Assembly (NCBI GenBank): GCA_016209785.1
Contig: JACQVM010000208.1
Span: forward strand, 1-10,332
Direction of reading: 5' to 3'
Source of the DNA: Candidatus Melainabacteria bacterium
Lineage (GTDB): Bacteria > Cyanobacteriota > Vampirovibrionia > Obscuribacterales > Obscuribacteraceae
DNA length: 10,332 bases
Shown here: positions 1 to 7,119 of the stretch, piece after piece
How positions within the stretch are numbered: position 1 is the stretch's first letter
Layout of the letters: the number at the start of each line of letters is the position of its first letter
Program-made: the position numbers and the translations under genes
The notes under the pieces: generated by a model
Told to the model about the DNA's origin: nothing
The model's input: the letters and a program-made list of their open reading frames with translations, nothing else
Database searches by the model: none

Positions 1-68
1 GGCTACTCCGTAGGGTCTTTAGAGCGGGGACCAACTAGATAGGAAGGCACATTTAAGGAGCACTGAGC

Positions 69-638
69 ATGAGCAATTACTTTCCTTATGAAGATTCACT
101 CCAAGAGCCAAATGAACAATTAGACGACCTAAGTGGCTTACTTTCTAGTTTTGCTTGGGGCAACATGGAAGAACAAAACACTTACCAATACTCAACTTCT
201 CAAGAAGAAGACCACCTTGAGCTCACCAATCCATATGAAACAACCAGAAGTTATGGCTTTGTTAAATCACCGAGCTATGGACTGGTCGATGCTCCTTCTT
301 TTGGCTTAGTAGAGACACCAAGCTATGGACTGGTTGATGCACCTACGTATGGTTTGGCTGACAATCTACCTATATACCGGGCGCCGGTAATTGATGGACC
401 AGTCATAGGCGATGAGCCTGAAGTTTATGCCCCTGAGAGAGACTGGCTTACTCAAGGCACTATTATTGATGACAACAACATCGTTTCAGTTCCTGAAAAA
501 GACTGGTTAACCCAAGGACATGTTGTTGACGAAAAGCCTACCCAAAACATTGATATTAAGCCACCCAAAGGTGGTTGGGATCCTAAAGTGTTCGACACAC
601 TTATGTACGGCATGAAGATCCTCTCTGGCGGCGTGTAA
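69..638 (+). CDS. Hypothetical repeat-containing acidic protein (189 aa)
   Basis: I do not recognise this family. The ATG follows AAGGAG (55-60) at a spacing of 8 bases, so the start is well supported. The protein has no signal peptide and no hydrophobic segment, so it is probably cytoplasmic. Residues 1-60 are acidic and rich in Q, N, E and S. Residues 61-100 are five tandem 8-residue units of the form S/T-Y/F-G-L/F-V/A-x-x-P. Residues 119-158 are two 20-residue units, each containing P-E-R/K-D-W-L-T-Q-G. The C-terminus (about 163-189) is a short non-repetitive stretch containing PPKGGWDPKVFD. The gene stands alone, is convergent with the hem operon and ends at its own terminator. The repeats suggest a flexible protein offering several copies of a binding or assembly motif, but that is a guess. 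Codon use resembles the neighbours. It is clearly a gene; its function is unknown. Confidence 0.8.
   Translation: MSNYFPYEDSLQEPNEQLDDLSGLLSSFAWGNMEEQNTYQYSTSQEEDHLELTNPYETTRSYGFVKSPSYGLVDAPSFGLVETPSYGLVDAPTYGLADNLPIYRAPVIDGPVIGDEPEVYAPERDWLTQGTIIDDNNIVSVPEKDWLTQGHVVDEKPTQNIDIKPPKGGWDPKVFDTLMYGMKILSGGV
249..368 (+). repeat. Five 24-bp tandem repeats (8-residue SYGLVDAP-like units)
   Basis: Five in-frame copies encode SYGFVKSP, SYGLVDAP, SFGLVETP, SYGLVDAP and TYGLADNL. Copies 2 and 4 are nearly identical as DNA (both begin AGCTATGGACTGGT), while the others have diverged mainly at third positions. This suggests duplication followed by selection on the protein. Confidence 0.85.
423..542 (+). 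repeat. Two 60-bp tandem repeats (20-residue DWLTQG units)
   Basis: Residues 119-138 and 139-158 align as two units that share V-x-x-P-E-R/K-D-W-L-T-Q-G followed by an acidic tail. The core DWLTQG is identical, but its codons differ (GACTGGCTTACTCAAGGC versus GACTGGTTAACCCAAGGA). The duplication is therefore old and the peptide has been conserved. Confidence 0.8.
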
Positions 639-664
639 TTAAGTTTGATCCCCACAGCGCAAGA

Positions 665-697
665 TGGCTCAGCCAAATATAAAGGCTGGGCTATTTT
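665..697 (+). terminator. Rho-independent terminator overlapping the hemG stop
   Basis: Arms 665-674 (TGGCTCAGCC) and 684-693 (GGCTGGGCTA) pair over 10 bp with two G-U wobbles, around a 9-base loop of A and T. TTTT and further T/G bases follow. The T-run is on the + strand, so this ends the 189-residue gene. The last three bases of the 3' arm (691-693) are the hemG stop codon on the other strand. No comparable T-run follows the hairpin on the minus strand. Confidence 0.75.
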
Positions 698-2160
698 GTG
701 TTGTGCGTAAGATATGCCAGCATTGATTCTGCTGCCAGCTCACCGCTGTGGATACAGTCAGGGATTCCTACACCTAAATAGCTATTACCAGCTAATGCCA
801 GTCCTGGCAGCCTACTTACCTTATCTTGAATTTGTGCTACCAGATTAAGATGTCCTACATGAAACTGTGGCATAGACAAAGGGTGCCGTGACAAAAGAGA
901 CAACTGTGGCAATGCCTGAACTCCAAGATAGGTCTTCAAATCTTGCTGCACAACACCTTCTATTTCATCGTCAGAAAGTGCAAATATGTGTGGCTGTAGA
1001 GCACCACCCAAAAACACCCTTAAGATAACCTTACTGTCCGGAGCACGTCCTGGAAATTTAATGTTGCTAAACGTACAAGCAATGATTGAACATCCCTCGA
1101 CAGCCGGCACAACAAAGCCAAAACCATCAAGGGGATGGCTAATATCAGTTCGATTATAGATGAGGGTTAGCACTGCCGATGATGCAAAAGAAATGCTTGC
1201 CAGCAGAGCTCTGAGATCAGGATCAACTTCAGCAACCATTGTAGCTGTCTTGTATGCTGGCGTACAAACAATTACTGCATCGCCTGTGATGCTCTGTCCA
1301 TTATCCAGCGTCACAGTCCAATTAATGCCGTTGTGCGCCCTAGCTATCCTGGCTACAGCACTATCATAAGCAATACTGCCTTCTGGCAGTCGCTCAGCTA
1401 AAGTATCAACTAAAACATCCAACCCGTCCTTGAGGGTCACAAACAAACTGTACCTAGCACCAGACTCACCTTGGCCTCCAGTAGACTGGACACCTGGTGT
1501 AGACCTTCTTCTTTGACGTTCCTGGTGCCACATGCCACGAATTACACTGCCATAAGTCTTCTCCAACTCCAAAAAGATAGGCATACTAGCTTTCATGCTC
1601 AGTTGAGCTGGATCAGCAGTGTAAATGCCGCCCACCATAGGCTGAGCTATTCGCTCTAAAGCTTGCCTCCCTAATCTGCGTACAACAAAATCAGCTAAAC
1701 TTTCATCTTGTATTATTGGCTTAGCGGGAAGCAACAAATCAGCAGCCATCCTAAGCTTGCCACCCCAAGTAAACAATGACGACCGTAGAAAGGGCATCCA
1801 TCGTGTTGGCGCTAACATCATAAAGCCTTCAGGCAAAGGATGCAGCTTGCCACCAAAGGCTACATAGGTTCTCCGGCACTTTTCACTAGTTTGGACAATT
1901 TGCTCAGCTAGTTCTAAACGCTGACACAAATTAACTGCCCAAGGTTTTTGAGTAATAAAAGAATCAGGCCCACACTCAAAAATAAAATCATCCTGACGGA
2001 ATGTACGTATGACCCCACCAAGGCGCGTGCTTGCCTCCAAAAGAACCAATTCAAGGTTGATACCTTCCCTGGCAGCAATCTCAACTAGCCTGTGAGCTGC
2101 AGCTAGCCCAGAGATACCGCCACCAATAACGATGATTCTTTTTGAGCGCTCCGTCGCCAT
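691..2160 (-). CDS. hemG: Protoporphyrinogen/coproporphyrinogen oxidase, HemY type
   Basis: FAD- and oxygen-dependent oxidation of protoporphyrinogen IX (or coproporphyrinogen III) to the porphyrin, a late step of haem synthesis, usually at the membrane surface. From the ATG at 2160 the protein has 489 residues, normal for HemY. The Rossmann dinucleotide motif GGGISG lies at residues 13-18 of RIIVIGGGISGLAAAHRL. A substrate-domain signature GARYSLFVTLKDGLDVL spans about 234-250, and the FAD-closing motif GN-x-Y-x-GVGIPDCI-x-SG spans about 458-473. It is the last gene of hemE-hemH-hemG. An upstream in-frame ATG at 2238 overlaps the hemH stop as ATGA and would add 26 residues of GC-rich, non-family sequence. 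I chose 2160 because the family normally begins a few residues before KRIIVIGGG and because GGAGGAG lies 10 bases upstream. The 2238 start remains possible. Confidence 0.93.
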   Translation of the reverse strand: MATERSKRIIVIGGGISGLAAAHRLVEIAAREGINLELVLLEASTRLGGVIRTFRQDDFIFECGPDSFITQKPWAVNLCQRLELAEQIVQTSEKCRRTYVAFGGKLHPLPEGFMMLAPTRWMPFLRSSLFTWGGKLRMAADLLLPAKPIIQDESLADFVVRRLGRQALERIAQPMVGGIYTADPAQLSMKASMPIFLELEKTYGSVIRGMWHQERQRRRSTPGVQSTGGQGESGARYSLFVTLKDGLDVLVDTLAERLPEGSIAYDSAVARIARAHNGINWTVTLDNGQSITGDAVIVCTPAYKTATMVAEVDPDLRALLASISFASSAVLTLIYNRTDISHPLDGFGFVVPAVEGCSIIACTFSNIKFPGRAPDSKVILRVFLGGALQPHIFALSDDEIEGVVQQDLKTYLGVQALPQLSLLSRHPLSMPQFHVGHLNLVAQIQDKVSRLPGLALAGNSYLGVGIPDCIHSGELAAESMLAYLTHNTK

Positions 2161-2230
2161 CGTCCCTCGGCTCCTCCGCGCGATAATACGCTCGCCGGCC
2201 GAGGGCTCCTCGCCGCTCGTTGGCTCGCTA
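2144..2230. other. GC-rich insert-like segment at the hemH/hemG junction
   Basis: By my count 62 of 87 bases are G or C, against an estimated 45% nearby, and the change is abrupt on both sides. It contains an 8-bp inverted repeat CCCTCGGC (2164-2171) / GCCGAGGG (2198-2205) with a 26-base spacer, a direct repeat GGCTCCTC (2169-2176 and 2204-2211), and the palindrome GAGCGCTC at one edge (2144-2151 region). On the minus strand it stays open in the hemG frame and encodes an E/R/S-rich peptide. This resembles a small protein-compatible palindromic repeat element, but one copy cannot prove it. Confidence 0.45.
2171..2177 (-). promoter_or_regulatory. Ribosome binding site for the internal hemG start
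   Basis: The minus strand reads GGAGGAG, 10 bases before the ATG at 2160-2158. It lies inside the GC-rich stretch, so the stretch may itself provide the translation start of hemG. The competing ATG at 2238 has only a weak GGATAGGGA just before it. Confidence 0.5.
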
Positions 2231-2234
2231 TACT

Positions 2235-3194
2235 TCATTCCCTATCCACTCTCGCTGCATCTTGTGGTTTACTCATAACTGTTTGCACTAATTCTCCAAG
2301 CAGCTCAATAAACTTCGGATGCTCACCTACTGTTGCTGCTCGAAACATATTCAGCCCAATTTCCTTTGCTTTGCCTTGTGCTGCAACATCTAGATCAAAC
2401 AACACCTCAGCATGATCACACACAAAACCAATTGGAACAACCACCACATCAGTCGCCCCGGCAGTCCTTACTGTGAGCAGGGCATCTTTAATATCAGGCT
2501 CAAGCCAACTGTGAGACTTAGGACCGCTGCGGCTTTGATAAGCCACCAGCCAATTGTTTAACCCCAAAGTTTCTGAGACAAGAGTCGCTGATTCTTGAAC
2601 TTGACTAACATATTCAGAAGCACCACCCATATCTGCTGGAATACTATGAGCTGTAAAAATACACCAGGCAGACTTTTTTCTATTCTCAGGGATTTGCCCT
2701 AAGGTATCCTTGACACGGCTGGCAACTGCCTCAATAAACATTTTATGATTGTGCCAAGGTGCAACAAAATCCACCGACAATAAGCCACTTCCTACAGGCT
2801 TAAGTGGTGCCCGGACTGCATCGACATACCGCTCAAAACTAACCTCACTGCGGTGTGGCGCCATAATAATTCCAATTGCCCTTTGCCGCTTGTCAGTTAA
2901 CATACGTTCAATAGTTTCACGCACATATGGCTTCCAATAGAGCATACCCAGGTAAACTGGCAAATTGATTGCAGCTTTGGAAAGCAAGCCCTCCAAGGCT
3001 CTCGCCTGCCGCTGAGTCAACTCATTAAAAGGTGACTTACCACCAATTACCCTATACTGCTCTACTACCTGCTCAATACGTTCTGGTGGCACTGGACGAC
3101 CGCCAACAATGTTTTGTATAAACGGACGTACTTCCTCAATCGCAGTTGGTCCACCAAAACCCACCATAAGAACAGCATCATACTTAAGCGTCAC
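2235..3194 (-). CDS. hemH: Ferrochelatase (proto- or coproporphyrin type)
   Basis: Inserts Fe2+ into a porphyrin at the end of haem synthesis. From the GTG at 3194 the protein has 319 residues, a normal length. Family marks are the N-terminal KYDAVLMVGFGGP, then GGKSPFNELTQRQA, the catalytic histidine in FTAHSIP (His183), YQSRSGP, and PIGFVCDHAEVLFDLD with the catalytic Glu263. The GTG is preceded by GGGGGG at a spacing of 7, which can pair with the 16S tail using one G-U. It places the protein start right at the conserved KYDAVL. An ATG at 3215 and a TTG at 3227 are alternatives without a ribosome binding site. The gene overlaps the end of hemE by 11 bases, and its TGA overlaps the upstream hemG ATG, so coupled translation is likely. 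The sequence does not show whether the substrate is proto- or coproporphyrin. Confidence 0.93.
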   Translation of the reverse strand: MTLKYDAVLMVGFGGPTAIEEVRPFIQNIVGGRPVPPERIEQVVEQYRVIGGKSPFNELTQRQARALEGLLSKAAINLPVYLGMLYWKPYVRETIERMLTDKRQRAIGIIMAPHRSEVSFERYVDAVRAPLKPVGSGLLSVDFVAPWHNHKMFIEAVASRVKDTLGQIPENRKKSAWCIFTAHSIPADMGGASEYVSQVQESATLVSETLGLNNWLVAYQSRSGPKSHSWLEPDIKDALLTVRTAGATDVVVVPIGFVCDHAEVLFDLDVAAQGKAKEIGLNMFRAATVGEHPKFIELLGELVQTVMSKPQDAARVDRE

Positions 3195-4332
3195 TTGATT
3201 GCCCCCCAAGCTCATGAACAGATTCAACTAAAAATCTGACATGGTCAAAAGGTGTATTGGGCAGCACCCCATGCCCAAGGTTAAAAATATGCCCTGGCCG
3301 TCCTTGGGCTTGCTGCAGCACTCGTGCTGCTTGTTTCTTGATAACGGCAGGCTCAGCTAAGAGCACAACTGGATCAAGGTTACCCTGCACAGCCACATCA
3401 TAACCAACACGCCGCCATGCTTCATCAAGATTACAACGCCAATCTAAGCCAATAACATCCCCACCAGCCTGCCGCATCAGCTCCAGCAAGTGAGCCGTTG
3501 GTGTACCAAAATGAATAACTGGCACACCCTGATTCAGGGTCGTTATTACCTGTTTGGTATAAGGCAATACAAACTCCTTGTAATCTTCCTGGGCTAAGCA
3601 CCCCACCCAACTATCAAAAAGTTGAATTGCTTGAACACCTGCAGCTATCTGGGCATTTAAGTATCGTGTAGTAACATCGACCAACCGCTCCATAAGAGCA
3701 TGCCAACATTCAGGGTTGGTATACATCAGGGATTTAGTCTTATCAAAGTGTCGTGCTGATCCACCCTCAATAAGATAAGAAGCTAAAGTAAAAGGTGCAC
3801 CAGCAAACCCTATGAGTGGTATCCGGGCGTTAAGTTGAGACCTTGCTATGGTAATTGCTTTAAGAACAAATCCTAACGAGTCTTCAATCTCAACATGGGC
3901 TAGTCTTGCTACGTCAGCAGGCAAGTGCACCGGGTTGAAGATGACCGGTCCATCTCCTTTGGCATACTCCAGTCCAACACCCATGGCTTCCAAAGGCAAG
4001 AGAATGTCTGCAAAGATAATGGCAGCATCCACACCAAGCTTCTCTTGGGCCATCACAGTGACCTCGGCAGCTAAATCAGGACTTTTGCAGAGCTCCAGGA
4101 AGCCTACCTTAGCCCGAATGTGCCTGTATTCAGGCATGAATCTTCCTGCCTGGCGCATAAGCCAGACAGGCGTGTACGAAACAGGTTGACACTTACAAGC
4201 CTTAATAAAGACGCTGTCACGCCATAGAGCTCTCTGGCTACCAGAAACTGCCTTGGTAGCGTTCTTACTTTTGTCAAACTCAGGCTCAGGCAACTTCCTA
4301 GTCCAGCATGCAACAGTTAGCCATCCTAGCAC
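3184..4332 (-). CDS. hemE: Uroporphyrinogen decarboxylase
   Basis: Decarboxylates the four acetate side chains of uroporphyrinogen III to give coproporphyrinogen III; a cytoplasmic TIM-barrel enzyme. All key positions of the family are visible in the 382-residue reading: MRQAGRFMPEYR (Arg60 and Arg64), FADI (Asp109), SYLIEGG (Tyr186), FDSW (Ser241) and LGHGVLPNTP (His354). The first gene of the hemE-hemH-hemG operon. The start is uncertain. The family normally begins about 15 residues before TPVWLMRQAGR, yet the only in-frame starts are GTG at 4332 and TTG at 4293, and neither has a good ribosome binding site. The first 35 or so residues (WLTVACWTRKLPEPEF and onward) are unlike HemE. Usual length is 340-355, so this product is 15-40 residues long at the N-terminus. 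Confidence 0.95.
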   Translation of the reverse strand: MLGWLTVACWTRKLPEPEFDKSKNATKAVSGSQRALWRDSVFIKACKCQPVSYTPVWLMRQAGRFMPEYRHIRAKVGFLELCKSPDLAAEVTVMAQEKLGVDAAIIFADILLPLEAMGVGLEYAKGDGPVIFNPVHLPADVARLAHVEIEDSLGFVLKAITIARSQLNARIPLIGFAGAPFTLASYLIEGGSARHFDKTKSLMYTNPECWHALMERLVDVTTRYLNAQIAAGVQAIQLFDSWVGCLAQEDYKEFVLPYTKQVITTLNQGVPVIHFGTPTAHLLELMRQAGGDVIGLDWRCNLDEAWRRVGYDVAVQGNLDPVVLLAEPAVIKKQAARVLQQAQGRPGHIFNLGHGVLPNTPFDHVRFLVESVHELGGQSSDA

Positions 4333-4438
4333 ATACTAGCTGTGAAACATCTTATGCATTTTGTTACAGATCCCGCACGTGCTTGTCCTGTCAGTCCTTC
4401 CAGTTACATCAGAGCTAAGATCTGTCAGACATTCTATA

Positions 4439-4444
4439 TATAAT
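4439..4444 (+). promoter_or_regulatory. Candidate -10 box for the QueC-like gene
   Basis: An exact TATAAT within TATATAATTG, 28 bases before the GTG start, which would give a leader of about 20 bases holding the ribosome binding site. No convincing -35 hexamer lies 16-18 bases upstream, so this is tentative. The 4333-4472 interval is the divergent control region shared with hemE. It also holds the palindrome GCACGTGC (4375-4382) and two CTGTCAG copies (4388-4394, 4422-4428). Confidence 0.4.
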
Positions 4445-4472
4445 TGTTTATCCCGTTCTGGAGGGCAAGCTG

Positions 4473-5216
4473 GTGCTCACATCTTCTATTGCCAATGTGG
4501 TGTCCCTTCCTTCAGATTTGCCTCGCTCTGCTGTCGCGGTACTGACCAGCGGAGGCATTTCTAGCGCAGTGTTGTTGGCACAAGCATTAGATCACTTCGA
4601 GGCTGTATACCCTATTTATGGACAGTTTGGACTGCCTTGGCAAACAGTTGAGGAACAACATCTCAGACGGTTTTTAGCAGCTATGCGAGGTCCAGGACTT
4701 GGCAGGTTAAAGGTTCTTGAACTGCCTGTAGATGATATTTACAAAGAAGATGGCACCATTGCCGCCCAGTTGGTGCCTGAAAGCACAGAGCCAGAAGAAC
4801 TACTCACATTATCAGGACGTAATGTGCTTTTGCTGTCTAAGGCCTCTGTGTGGAGTGTTGTAAATGGAATTGAAGTATTGGCAACTGGCCCTCAACCAGA
4901 GCACCGGTTGCACAACGAAAGTCACAAAGTAATCCAGCAAATCAAATCTATTGTTAGGGCAGGGCTCAAGCAATCAATTACCGTAGTCGACCCACTTTCT
5001 CAGTTAAGTAAGTGTCAGGTAGTTGCTCTAGGGCGGGATCTACCTTTGGAGTTTACTTTCTCCTGCATTAGCCCAGTTCACAAAGGTGAATTTGGCTCTG
5101 TCCACTGTGGACGCTGCCACAAATGCATTGAGCGCCAGCTTGTTTTCGCAGAGAACTCAATTCAGGATCGCACACGCTATGCAACTGCTGAGTTGCTGGC
5201 TGGCACTATGATCTAG
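4473..5216 (+). CDS. QueC-like PP-loop ATPase with altered motifs
   Basis: Related to 7-cyano-7-deazaguanine synthase (QueC/ExsB), the ATP-dependent enzyme that makes preQ0 for queuosine. The GTG start is set by GGAGGG (4460-4465) at a spacing of 7. In the 247 residues, the PP-loop is SGGISS (26-31), with Ser30 where the family has Asp. GRNVLLLSKA (115-124) matches the conserved RN-x(3)-LS-x-A segment, and QLSKCQVVALG (177-187) keeps the conserved lysine. Four zinc-type cysteines are present: Cys198, Cys212, Cys215 and Cys218 (SC-x(13)-C-x2-C-x2-C). The QueC substrate motif around DYSGYPDC is absent, replaced by PQPEHRLHNESHK. No queD, queE or queF is nearby, and the gene is divergent from the haem operon. 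I therefore call the family but not the reaction, and give no symbol. Confidence 0.8.
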   Translation: MLTSSIANVVSLPSDLPRSAVAVLTSGGISSAVLLAQALDHFEAVYPIYGQFGLPWQTVEEQHLRRFLAAMRGPGLGRLKVLELPVDDIYKEDGTIAAQLVPESTEPEELLTLSGRNVLLLSKASVWSVVNGIEVLATGPQPEHRLHNESHKVIQQIKSIVRAGLKQSITVVDPLSQLSKCQVVALGRDLPLEFTFSCISPVHKGEFGSVHCGRCHKCIERQLVFAENSIQDRTRYATAELLAGTMI

Positions 5217-5263
5217 CTCAACTGTTACAGTCTCTCGCTGGACAAAGATAGCTGCCTAGCAGG

Positions 5264-7066
5264 CTACCAAGACCCACCACCACCACCACCGAAGCCACCA
5301 CCACTAAACCCTCCATCCAGTCCACTAAAGCCACCACCGGCCCCACTTGCTGAAGACGAGGGTTCCTTAGAAGAAAATGTCTCCCCCATGGTCTGCATTC
5401 CGTGACCTAAATCACCCACAAAAAGGCGTGGTCTAAAGACATAGTCTGGACTGTGAAGATTATAAGGCTCGTACCAATCAGGTGGCTGGCTCAGCAAGTC
5501 CTGGAATGCTACTGCCCATTCATCACCCACTCCAAGCACCATGGCATAAGGCAAAAGTCGCCCAAAGATTGTCGGATCGTCTTTAGCAAGAACTGCAATA
5601 CGATCCTTTTCGGCAAGCCTAACAAAGCGCTGAAAGCCAAGACACTCTCGTAAAGTACGAGATCCACTCCTTGTCCTGGCAGGCATTGCCCTGGCTGAGA
5701 TAAACACCACTAATGCTGATAAGATTATGCCTGCCGCCAGAGGCATCTGCTGTGTTAAGTCAGATGTTATCGCCAAAAACACACCAAGTGCTAAGAACAA
5801 AAAAGCAACAAAGTAGTGCACAAACCGCACCACATCTGGATTTTGCTTAAAAAATCTTCTTTCGGTAAGTGACTGATATATTTCATTACGCATCTTAGGA
5901 AGATACTCATAAAACTTATATTTCAAGTCCGAAAGAAGCACAGTATTTTTGTAACCCTTAAACAACCCATCTAAAAACATCACCTCATGCAATCGCAAAC
6001 CCTTTGTATCGGGCTCATTATATGTTCGTGTAAATTCATAATCTTGAATAGAGAAAAACAAGAAGCCATTAGAACAAGGCCTGTCCTTAATCTTAAGAAA
6101 CCCACGGGCTGCTAAATCAATGAGGGTAGCTACAATATCGGTTGTATCACAACGCTCATCAACAAGTGTACCTACCTCGGCCGGAGTAAGCTCTTTCGGT
6201 GGATTCCATTCCACAGCAACCGGCTTGCCGCCGTCCTCATCACGCCCAGAGCTAGCCCATTCCGACCAAAGAACAAATGCAGTAATCCCAGGAACGCACA
6301 ATAAAGGCCACCAGTCCTTGAAAAACCAGGCTAGCTCCTGAGACAGTGATGGCCGCTCAACAGAACCTTTAGGCAATGCAGCAACAATAGTCATGCCCTC
6401 AGCAGGATGGAGCCCATAAGCAGAAAAAACAATGCGGCTGCGCTCTTGTTTTATCTGACCTGTTTTACGAGAACCAAGAGGACCAACATAGCAGGCTGTT
6501 TGAATCTCGTTTGTGCTCATGCCAGTGGGTGGATAGAAATTTACTGACACCTTCTCAATTGAAAATGGCCACTCGTTGCCAGTAGCATTCCAATAAACCT
6601 CTGGTGCCCCACCAAAAAAATTTACTGCTCTTCTCACGTGATAACGGAGGCAATAAGTCTGCTCTCCAGAGACAATAACATTTGGGTCACCAATTCTTAT
6701 GTTGACGTCTCGTCCTTGGATTTCCTTATCATATCGATAAGGACTTTCATTCTCATCAACAATACTCATCAGCCTTAGCTCGGTTGTATAGTTACCTCCC
6801 CAGCGAGTATAAGAGTAAGGGATAATCCGATAAATCCCGTGCCTTTGAGCACCCTCAAAATCCATGTGTATATTTTCAGTAACATCCAGAGAACAATCCC
6901 TGTTTAAACGAACATCTACATCAAAAGAGCGGATAACTTCTGCATGACAAGGCAACACCCAGGCAAGCATGGCCACAAGTACAGACACCAGCCATAAGAG
7001 GCACTGCGCTACCGCACCCTGTTGGCCAACAACTGTCAACGGTGACCTAAGCACCCATTTCACCAT
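5264..7066 (-). CDS. DUF2207 membrane protein with glycine-rich tail
   Basis: The architecture matches DUF2207 (YciQ-like) predicted membrane proteins, whose biochemical role is unknown. In 600 residues there is an N-terminal signal/anchor (about 19-40, likely cleavage near CHA-EV at 42); an extracytoplasmic beta-rich domain (about 44-235) with the typical HGIYRIIPY at 76-84; a membrane helix (about 253-268); and a cytoplasmic part with PPKELTPAEVGTLVDERCDT and DIVATLIDLAARGFLKI (about 289-326), characteristic of the family. Two further helices follow (about 415-434 and 441-459), then a cytoplasmic region and a glycine-rich tail ending GGGGGGSW. The start ATG lies about 20 bases downstream of a TATAAT box on the same strand. 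Its divergent neighbour is lemA, a pairing commonly seen for DUF2207 and other glycine-tailed proteins, which suggests a shared envelope function. Confidence 0.88.
   Translation of the reverse strand: MVKWVLRSPLTVVGQQGAVAQCLLWLVSVLVAMLAWVLPCHAEVIRSFDVDVRLNRDCSLDVTENIHMDFEGAQRHGIYRIIPYSYTRWGGNYTTELRLMSIVDENESPYRYDKEIQGRDVNIRIGDPNVIVSGEQTYCLRYHVRRAVNFFGGAPEVYWNATGNEWPFSIEKVSVNFYPPTGMSTNEIQTACYVGPLGSRKTGQIKQERSRIVFSAYGLHPAEGMTIVAALPKGSVERPSLSQELAWFFKDWWPLLCVPGITAFVLWSEWASSGRDEDGGKPVAVEWNPPKELTPAEVGTLVDERCDTTDIVATLIDLAARGFLKIKDRPCSNGFLFFSIQDYEFTRTYNEPDTKGLRLHEVMFLDGLFKGYKNTVLLSDLKYKFYEYLPKMRNEIYQSLTERRFFKQNPDVVRFVHYFVAFLFLALGVFLAITSDLTQQMPLAAGIILSALVVFISARAMPARTRSGSRTLRECLGFQRFVRLAEKDRIAVLAKDDPTIFGRLLPYAMVLGVGDEWAVAFQDLLSQPPDWYEPYNLHSPDYVFRPRLFVGDLGHGMQTMGETFSSKEPSSSASGAGGGFSGLDGGFSGGGFGGGGGGSW
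5273..5290 (-). repeat. GGT trinucleotide tract in the glycine tail
   Basis: On the coding strand five GGT codons and one GGG encode the six glycines before the final Ser-Trp. Such a tract can change length by slippage without a frameshift. Confidence 0.7.
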
Positions 7067-7093
7067 CTCGCACTAACTGTACCCATATTGGCA

Positions 7094-7099
7094 ATTATA
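7094..7099 (-). promoter_or_regulatory. -10 box for the DUF2207 gene
   Basis: The minus strand reads TATAAT, the mirror image of the lemA box. Transcription from about 7087 would give a leader of about 20 bases before the ATG at 7066, almost the same geometry as on the other side. Confidence 0.6.
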
Positions 7100-7119
7100 C
7101 GCATTGATGCCTAAATGCG

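Noticed and set aside
1..42. Open frame from base 1 to a TAG at 40-42, possibly the end of an upstream gene
   Set aside because: Only 13 codons with no recognisable motif; another frame is also open to base 38, so neither can be supported.
3848..4189. 113-codon + strand frame opposite hemE
   Set aside because: It lies wholly antisense to the conserved core of HemE, which explains the sequence.
4361..4564. 67-codon open frame on the + strand
   Set aside because: It overlaps the start of the QueC-like gene in another frame, crosses its ribosome binding site and has no family features.
4473..5216. QatC of a Qat-type antiphage system
   Set aside because: QatC is QueC-like, but no qatA, qatB or qatD partner is present; the neighbours are housekeeping genes.
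5251..5266. GCCT-AGC-AGGC hairpin between the convergent QueC-like and DUF2207 genes
   Set aside because: Only a 4-bp stem with no T-run; likely chance.
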